Program-made: the position numbers and the translations under genes
The notes under the pieces: model-generated
What the model was told of the DNA's origin: nothing
The model's database searches: none
The model's input: the letters and a program-made list of their open reading frames with translations, nothing else
Part shown: one piece after another, positions 44,601-53,600 of the stretch
Layout of the letters: the number at the start of each line of letters is the position of its first letter
Position numbering within the stretch: the first letter of the stretch is position 1
Assembly: GCA_940671915.1 (NCBI GenBank)
Contig: CALNVZ010003435.1
Span: 18,457,951 to 18,521,950, forward strand
Reading direction: 5' to 3'
DNA: 64,000 nucleotides
Source of the DNA: Paracentrotus lividus
Lineage: Eukaryota; Echinodermata; Echinoidea; Camarodonta; Echinidae

Positions 44601-47600
44601 CTTTCATAATGTAATTTCTCAGTTATTTTAGCCAGTAAGATATACCAGTAAGTGACATTTATTTGCAAACCATCGTGACTGCAGCATAGTATCCACATGG
44701 AGAGCATATATCGATAGCCTTAATTTCTGCATTTTTAGAAAATATCTATTACTCATTTCTCAGCTACGAAAGTCGTTTTATAGCTGTCATGTATTTTTAG
44801 TTTAATTTTAATGTAGAAATGCCACTTTTCAGGAAAAGTTTTGCCTGAAAGTATGCACCTTTCCAAGATTTTTTTGCCAATTTAAGGATTTTTGAATGGT
44901 ACTGGGTAGCATCTCTGTTAATATATTTCACAATTACTGTGTAATTCAATGTGAAAGGAATTGACTAAATAATGTTTATTTGTTGTTTTAACAGGATGAC
45001 ACAGCTGCTATGGACTTTGTAGCATCCACAGCTAACATCAGGTCACATATATTTGGCATTCCAATGAAAACCAGATTTGATATCAAATGTAAGTTTTAAT
45101 TTGTCTGTACTTCATGATACCCTGATATATTAGAGGAAGGTCTTATCCCTTTGAAGGCTGGCTATAGTTTTGGGAGATAATGAAACAAAAAGTCATTATA
45201 CACTATTTTAATTCATTTGCCAGTTGAAATAAAATATTGTACCCTAAAACTTTTATGAAAAGAACGATTTTAAATTAAAACCCAATTTAGTGGTCTATTA
45301 AACAATAAAAGCTTGAAAACTTGTGCTAATGGGGTCCCATCAAAGCACTGATGTAAAACCCATGCAAATACTTCCATGCCAGTGAAACACACTTGTACAC
45401 ATAAATTTTGTGGGAAGCCATCTGCATGCAGGGATGATAGCATAGGGCTTATTTAACTGTTATCTGACATTCTTTTTGAGACATTTACACTAAAATTTGT
45501 CAACAATAATGAATGAATGTCATGTGATCTCACACACATACTCCCCGTAATATGCCATGTGGTCAATGTCAGACTACTGTATATTAAGTGGTAATTTTCG
45601 TGAATTTCGTGAGTCCATCTTCGCGAAAATTTCCGCTTCAACATATTCAAGTCTCTTTATACTAATGAAAACATCACAAAAAACGTGAAAATTATTGACT
45701 TGCGAAAATATTGGCTTATACAGTAACAGAAATAGTGATTACATGAGGTTTATTTTGTTTTGTTGTAGCAATGGCAGGAAACATCATTCCAGCAATAGCG
45801 ACCACCAATGCTGTCATCGCAGGTCTCATAGTGGTTGAAGCACTCAAAGTCCTATCCAACAGGCTGGACAAATGCAAAGCGGTAAGTCCCGTTCTTACCA
45901 TTCCCTATCTAAATAATAATAAGAAGTACGGGGGTGTTTCACAAAGAGTTATACTTAATGTAAAGTATCACTTAAATACCAAGAACTTTGTGTGTGGTGA
46001 GTTACGCATCACATCGTTGGCCTGATCATGCTTCAGTGGTCTGCATTATTGAGAAGTCTATCAATGACATTAAGTGTAAAGGGCAGGATGCATTTGGAAG
46101 ATATAGTTTGGAAGTGCAGCTTAAGGTCCTGCATAACTTTGTGGAACACCAACCAGAGATGCTGGAGATTGTTAGGATGCATAGACTAACTCAAGATATG
46201 CTTATTTTGGACACACTGAGCAAGCTGCAAAAGACTGAACCTGATGGCAGGAATGATTTGTGGAAAAAGAGAGAATATGATGATAAAAGACAATACAGTG
46301 GCCCTTGGTCCATGGTCACAACCTATTGTGCATGCATATCTGGGGGGCATTTCATCAAAGGACTTGTCGGACGTTTTATCCAACAAACTGTTACAAGCTA
46401 CTGAAATGCTTGCATCTGATTGGCTGAGAGCAAATTTGTCGGATAAGATAACCAACAAGTCCTTTGATGAAATGCCCCCCCTGGTCTATTTCAGATCTTT
46501 GAGAGAAAGAATTATATCTAGATTTTAGATTGTATCTAGATACAGGAGTAATGAGGCCCACTCTAAATGATTTTATCTGTTGAAGAGAATTTGATAATAA
46601 AGAACAGTATATAAATTCTTTGGTCGCGAATGTTGTGTGATGTGTCCGTATGAATTTCTGGAGTTCTGGAGTTAGTGAAGATTCATAGATGGAGCTTACT
46701 TTCTTATGGCATTCTTATGACATTGGTAAGATTGTCTTATGAAAGGGAGGGGGGGGGGGTTCGTACACAGTTGAATACAATCTTGGACAAGACCATCAAA
46801 CAATCTGCGAACTAATGATCATTGTGCAAAAAGTAGTTTCGTACTACCTTCTAATCTTAATTAAGAATTTATTTATTTTTTTTTTTTTTTGAATAATGAA
46901 GGAATAATAATAATTTTTTTTGAATAATGAATTTATATTAAAAAAGCTGCATCACTTCACCGTGATCCCTCGCATTTACTCCAAGTTGATTTCTATCCTT
47001 TGGGTTTATGCCAGGTTTCAATAACTTCTGACCACTCGAGCATTGAAGAGGTAATGGGTATTAGGGACGATCCCATCCGGGGCTTACTATAGCTCAGATG
47101 GTAGAGCGCCTGACTAGTAACCAGGAGGTCTCTGGTTCGAATCCCGATGGTACCCCATTTTCTTTGCTAATTTTTTCATCTTAATTAAGAAGTTCTTACA
47201 AAGCTATCACAAAGATCTTATGAAATGGTCTCAAAATCATTGCAAGGCGTCTGTTCATAATATCATATCGAGGCTTAAAGTGATGAAATTATTAGGACCT
47301 GATGATCCCTCTATCCAACATTTCTTGATTGCAGGTATACATGACCAGGTTTCCTAATATCCAGAAAGAACTCCTTGTACCATGTATGTTGATACCACCC
47401 AATCCCAATTGCTATGTGTGTGCAGAAAAACCTGAGGTAAGCATGTATCATATAATAAAATAATGATATACCCCAATAGACCTTATGCATTGACGTCATA
47501 GCCCTCTCTTGTTCAGGTTTTGGCCATTTCAATTATTAATATATACATTAATAATCATAATCATAGCGTTATTTCTATTGTGCACAGTGGTTTAGGCAAT

Positions 47601-50600
47601 AGAAAATGCATGGCAAACACAGTTAATTCTATGCGACCTAATGTCTCAAACCACTACTAATTCACAAATGGAACAACAGAGCGAATTCTAGGAAAAGCAG
47701 GTTTGTCTTAATGGAATTTTGTGATCTTTTCCTCACTATAAGTAGCCTTATGTTGAAGTGGAAATTTTTGTATGGATGAAATTGTGAAATTCACAAAAAA
47801 TAGAACCCCTTTCAAAGTATATGGCTTATATATTAGCCCTTAATCTAATATCATGTCTAATTTTGTTAATATTTATGATTTTTTATCAGGTGACCATCAA
47901 CTGAACACAAACACAACAACAATCAGAACCTTGCAGATAAGGTGAGTGATATCATTTGTTTTATATCCACTTGGTTAAACAGTAGTTGGCCGAATTTTCT
48001 GATCGTCTAAACCACATGGGCTAAACCCGTTGGCCCGATTCACAAACGTGGTTTAGTTAGTCCATGGTCTAAATCAGGGGTTTAAACCACGGATTAGACC
48101 ATGGTCTAAATTTTGGTATTCACAAACCACCTTTGTGAATACCAAAATTTAACGCATGGTCTAAATCCGTGGTTTAAACCCCTGATTTAGACCATGGACT
48201 AACTAAAACCACGTAGTAATTTGGGCCATATGGTCTACTAACAATTTGGTCTAACTTCCATTTGGTATAACACATACTTGGTCTATTTCTCACTACCTGG
48301 TTTAATAGCTGATTCATCTACATGTATAGCCAAATGGTCTAATTGCCTTTTCGTCTAATTCCCAAATTAATATGTGGGATATTTCCAGTCAGTTACAGGT
48401 ATTTATCAAATGGTAATAGACCAATTGGAAAATAGATGAAATGGACATTAGACCAGATGGGATTTAGAATTAATGGTAAATAGGCGAAGTGACATTTAGA
48501 CCTAAAGGTAATTAGACAAGCTGATTGTAGATGAAATGGAATAAGACCATGTGGGATGAGGCTACACGGTCATTAGTCAATGTGGGTTATGACCAATTGG
48601 CAATTTGCCATCATTTCTGATGTTGAAACTGGGTTATAATTTGGGTAGCTTCAATTGTATAAATTATACAGTCTGCATGAAATAGAATGGCACAAGTGGG
48701 AAACACTTGTCATAGTATGAAGTATAATAACAACTTTGCAGTGTTTGATATTCCCATAAAGCAGGAAAAACTGACTTTCTTCTGTATTTTTTTCTATCTC
48801 ATTTGATGCTGTAGGTTTTGAGATATGATTAGGTTTCTACAGTAAAAAAAAATGATTAGAAAAAAAATCCATTGCCAGTGCCAAGATAATAAGTCATAAC
48901 TGTGATGAACAAAGGGTAAATGTAATTTTGATTCTCTCTATGTATAAAACACAGTCAATGATAGTGTTGGGTAGCTCACTCTCATTTTAAAATAAAGTGT
49001 ATCAAAAAGAAGATTCTTTTGGCTTTGATTTGATACAACATACACATAACATTTGTACTTTTTTATACAGACTGTGTAATGGACTCTCATGAAACACGCT
49101 AACTCTAAAAAGAGAAATGTGACCATTAGAGCATTAAATTTCCACTTCAGAATCTTATTCTGAATATGCTGTTGATTTCACATTTTCATACGATCATGTA
49201 ATTCATGTACTAGACTGAATGTCCTTTTTGTTTGATTCTTGTATCAGATATTGAAGGCTGCTTTAGGAATGATAGCACCTGATGTAGAAATTCAAGATGG
49301 AAAAGGTAGGTACCCCCATACTTAACCCTATAGCACCTAAAGCGCCCGATAGCTTACTCACTAAACCGCCCCAAACTGCCTGTTTTATGCACACTATAGT
49401 CATGATAATATAAAAAAATACATATGTATGTGATCAAACATGCCCATACTTGTTGTGCATTATCCATGGGATGGGTACTGTCCGACTCTGCACACACACA
49501 CAAAAATGTCTTACAAGTATTTCTTATTGAAACACCCTGATGCAAACACAGCAAAACCCTTTCCGTTATGGAGTAAGCTGACACTTTTCACACAGTCCCA
49601 AGGTGCTTAACCCTATTCTGACTGGGCTTTTCAAGAGGAGATTTTGACTGGGGGGGGGGGGGTCAATTTGACCCCCCCCCCCCCTGAGATCACGGCCGCG
49701 GATAGTCCGATCGCCGCGAAATTTTGCGCGAACGACGCTGCACATGTAAAGGGTGTTGCTGGTATGTTTTTTTTTTGAAAAAAAAATTCCCGTATTTAAT
49801 TTATACTAATTTATGCATACTCATGTATGCAAATTTGATGCTTTTTTGTGGAAATCGTTAATATTTTATTAATAAACATACATGTAGTTATGAAGCCCAA
49901 ATTTTTTCTAAAAGTTGCTAAGTAGCAAAGACAACAGTATTGAATTGACAAATTCAGAAATTTCAAATTAATTCTTTTGTATTCTATTGTTTTATGAATT
50001 TCTTATGTATTCTATTGTTTTTATTTCTTATGTATTTCTTTGTTTTTTTAATTTTTTATGCTTGAGAAATGTATTTTGATCAATATAAAGACAAGTTTAC
50101 TCAATCAAAAGTCTCAGAAGGAACAATTATCAGTGTTATAAAGCAATTTAGAAAAAAGCATTTTTTTTGTACACAAACGCATGCAAAATGACGTTTTTCG
50201 TTCAATTTTGGCCTGACATGTGATTACATAATGTTGCGTAACGCGACAACGGAGTGCCCGATTTTTTCGAACTTGGTGTCAAAAGTTGCGGGACACTTGA
50301 AAGAAAAAAGTCACAAAGCGCTGGGTTGCGATTCACAGCGGTTGCGCGGCAGTCGTGGATTTCGTACAGGGGGGGTCAAATTGACCCCCCCCCCCAGTCA
50401 GAATAGGGTTAAGAGTTAAATATTGAACTTTGACTATTTAAATGATTGCTCATGATGGGGGAATCTCTATTTTCAGCATTGACCTTCGCTTAAAATATAA
50501 AAATAAAAATTGTTATTTGAATGAATCCCCAGTCTCTATGAAGACCTAGTTTCTCTGAAATGGTATTACAGGTAACTCTGCCTAATTCAAACCTCTTGGG

Positions 50601-53600
50601 ACCATAGAAATTAACTTAGGAGAAAGACTAAATTATATTACATACATATGTACATGTATTTACAGTGAATTGTCAGTAATAGACTAAAAATTATCAATAA
50701 TTTGTATTCAGCATACATGTAAGCCATATGTTGTTTTCATTGATTTTTCATGGAGTTAAAATGTTAAATTAGGTGAAAAATGCAGCTGTTCTATTCAACA
50801 TGGGAATAGTTTAATAAAATGCTCTTGATTTAATTATTTGTTCTTATTTGGAATTGTCCACATGCACTGCACCATGCAGTGAAATGGCAGAGGTGATATA
50901 GGTTTAAAGCATTTATTTTTTTATTTTTCAGGAACCATTCTTATTTCCAGTGAAGAAGGAGAGACGGAAGGTACATGTAGATATATTTAAAAAATGTTAT
51001 TTAGCCTTAATTCTTCCCATTGACAGTTAAAGTGAAATTATTGTCCCAGTCATGAAATTGAAATGTGGAAGACACTGTATATAAGTGCTTTGGCAAGGTT
51101 GATGACAGTCTACCTAAGCATTGTTAAATCTTATTTTGCTGAGAGTCACAAGCACTTACACAGATATGCATGCATAGGACACCACAAAATGGTCGGGACC
51201 CAAACATTTCAGCTGTTTGGTTATATTTTGTGTCATATTATGACTATAAGGGAGTTTACAGTTACCGATAGGAGCTCTGTGACGTCATTGGGTCAGGGGT
51301 CATATGTACGTGGTCTCCTCTATATCAGGAATTCTTATGTGTGAAGTCTATGACACCTTTTGATTTACATATGGTTTTCATGCTTTTTATCGCTCATATT
51401 GTGAAAATAAGGATGAAGAATCGCACTTGTCTATTGATGAGATAGCCAGTGTATACTTATTCCTATCTTTATTTTGATACCATGTTTATTTAAGTCTCTT
51501 TTCTCAACTGAAAGCGAAATTTGTAAGTTACCAACTCGCGTACGGCAAAGCGGCATTGAGTTCGCCGAAACTAACGGGGCTTGAAATCTCAATATTCGGA
51601 CCGGTGTGCATAAGTACAGAGTCGGTGTTTTTGCAACTTTCTGGGAGGAAAACGTTAATTAAAGTCATGAAAATGTCTCATCATATTATTCAACATGGCA
51701 AACGAGAAGGAAAAAACCGACAAAAAGAAATATACAGCTAGATTTTTGTCTGATAAGAATTTGTTGGTTGGTTGACCCATGGGTTGTCTGTACGGTCGCC
51801 GCATTTTATGTACATATGGCCTGACCCCGAAAGTGGATATCGGAGACTCGCGCATGCGCAGATTGTATCTGTAAACTCCCTTATTAGGGCAATTGAAGAG
51901 CAATCTTTTAGTGTGGAGCTTTTTATTATGATATTCTTAACAAATAGCATGAAAAGAACAGAAAAGCTCACAATAATTTTCTTAATCTTTCCCACACATT
52001 CCCATTACGCTAGATTCCCTTTAATTCTTCCCATTGACAATTAACTCAAGAGTGCCTTTGTGGCAGTTTTGAATATTGTGCAATGCATTGTGGAAAAGCT
52101 TTTGCCCCACCCCCCTTTGGTTGAAGCATTTAAGAGCGAGTTTGGAAAGTAAATAATTGACCATGAGACCTACGTACGTTGATCTTCATCTTCTATTTAA
52201 TGTAGAGTAATTAAGAGGAATCTATGGCGTTGAAATAATTTGTGTTGATACTGTATAAAGTGTTATGTTCATCACAAATTGTCTGTATAAATTGACTAGA
52301 TGTTAAATGAATAATGTTTAAAAAAGATTAATGAACAATAGAATTACTTGATTGTTACCCCCCAAAAAACAAAAAAAACAAAAACAAAAAAAAAACAACA
52401 GAAAAACAAAACTCAATGGAATAGACTTTGATATCTATGTTAGTTGACTCGAAAATTTATGATAATCATTTTTTGATTAGCAATAGAATTGTTATTAAAA
52501 ATACAAAATATTAAATTGAGAGTTTGATATTTGATATTGATGTGGGTCAACTAACATTTAATGAAGATTTTTATGACCAATATAATTATTCAATATTTAT
52601 TAGGAATCGTTGGAAGTGACTGTTATTGATCATTGTGGTTTTTTTTTGTGTGTGTGTTTTCAGATAACATGCCTAGAATGCTGAGTGAATTCAAAATCAT
52701 TGGAGGAAGCCGTCTAAAAGCTGATGATTTCCTTCAGAACTATGAGCTTGTTATCAACATCCAGTTTGAGTAAGTTTATTTGTGATACAGTCCACTGCCA
52801 TTATAATGAACTGAGCATGGATACAACAGGGTACTATACAGTGCGTATCGAAAAAAAGGTTGATCAATTTTGGAAGGGGCTATATTCCCAGCTCATCTAT
52901 CATGGATAATTATTTTTATCATGCAATTGAAGAAGAACTCCTCTCCTTTACAATGATACCTTTCTTGAATCATAAATCTAACGCATAATCAAATAAATTG
53001 CAAATGAAGGTGGCAGGTACAAAATCCATTTTTCCAAGTTTTTGTCAAAGGATGAAAGACTGAGTGAATGCTTTCAAAGGAGTCACACTTCATCACACAC
53101 AATCCTATTCAATGCATCGGACAGCAGGGACAGAATTCACTCATTCTTCTTTCATTGTCGTAAAACTTGGAAAAAATGGATTTTGTACCGGCCACCTTTA
53201 TTTGTAATTTATTCCATTATGGGTTACATTTATGATTAAAAAAACATATTGTTGGAAAGTTGAAGAGTTCTTCTATAATTAAATGTTACATAATGAACAG
53301 AAAGAACAAATGAGCTTGGAATATGGGCCCACCAAAAATGGATTACCTTTGTTTTAATGTATTCACTGTACAGTGCATCCCAGAAAAAAGTAAACCCAAC
53401 TTTGAGAGCCTCATAATATTAAAGCTTGTGCGACCTTGAAATTTATTTCATTATGAAGAGCAACTTGTATCCTATTTAATGATACCAAACTTATACCTAT
53501 GTTTTGACGGATGACTAAGTAGTTGGGCTTTAAAAAATAAGCGTAAAAAGTGCCAAGTACCAAGTTTGAGCAAAAGCAGCCCTTGCATTTCAATAGATCA

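Noticed and set aside
51280..51287. CRE-like TGACGTCA as a regulatory site
   Set aside because: Lies within a TIR element in an intron; a related GTGACGTCAC word occurs in another MITE (55519), so it is better explained as repeat sequence.
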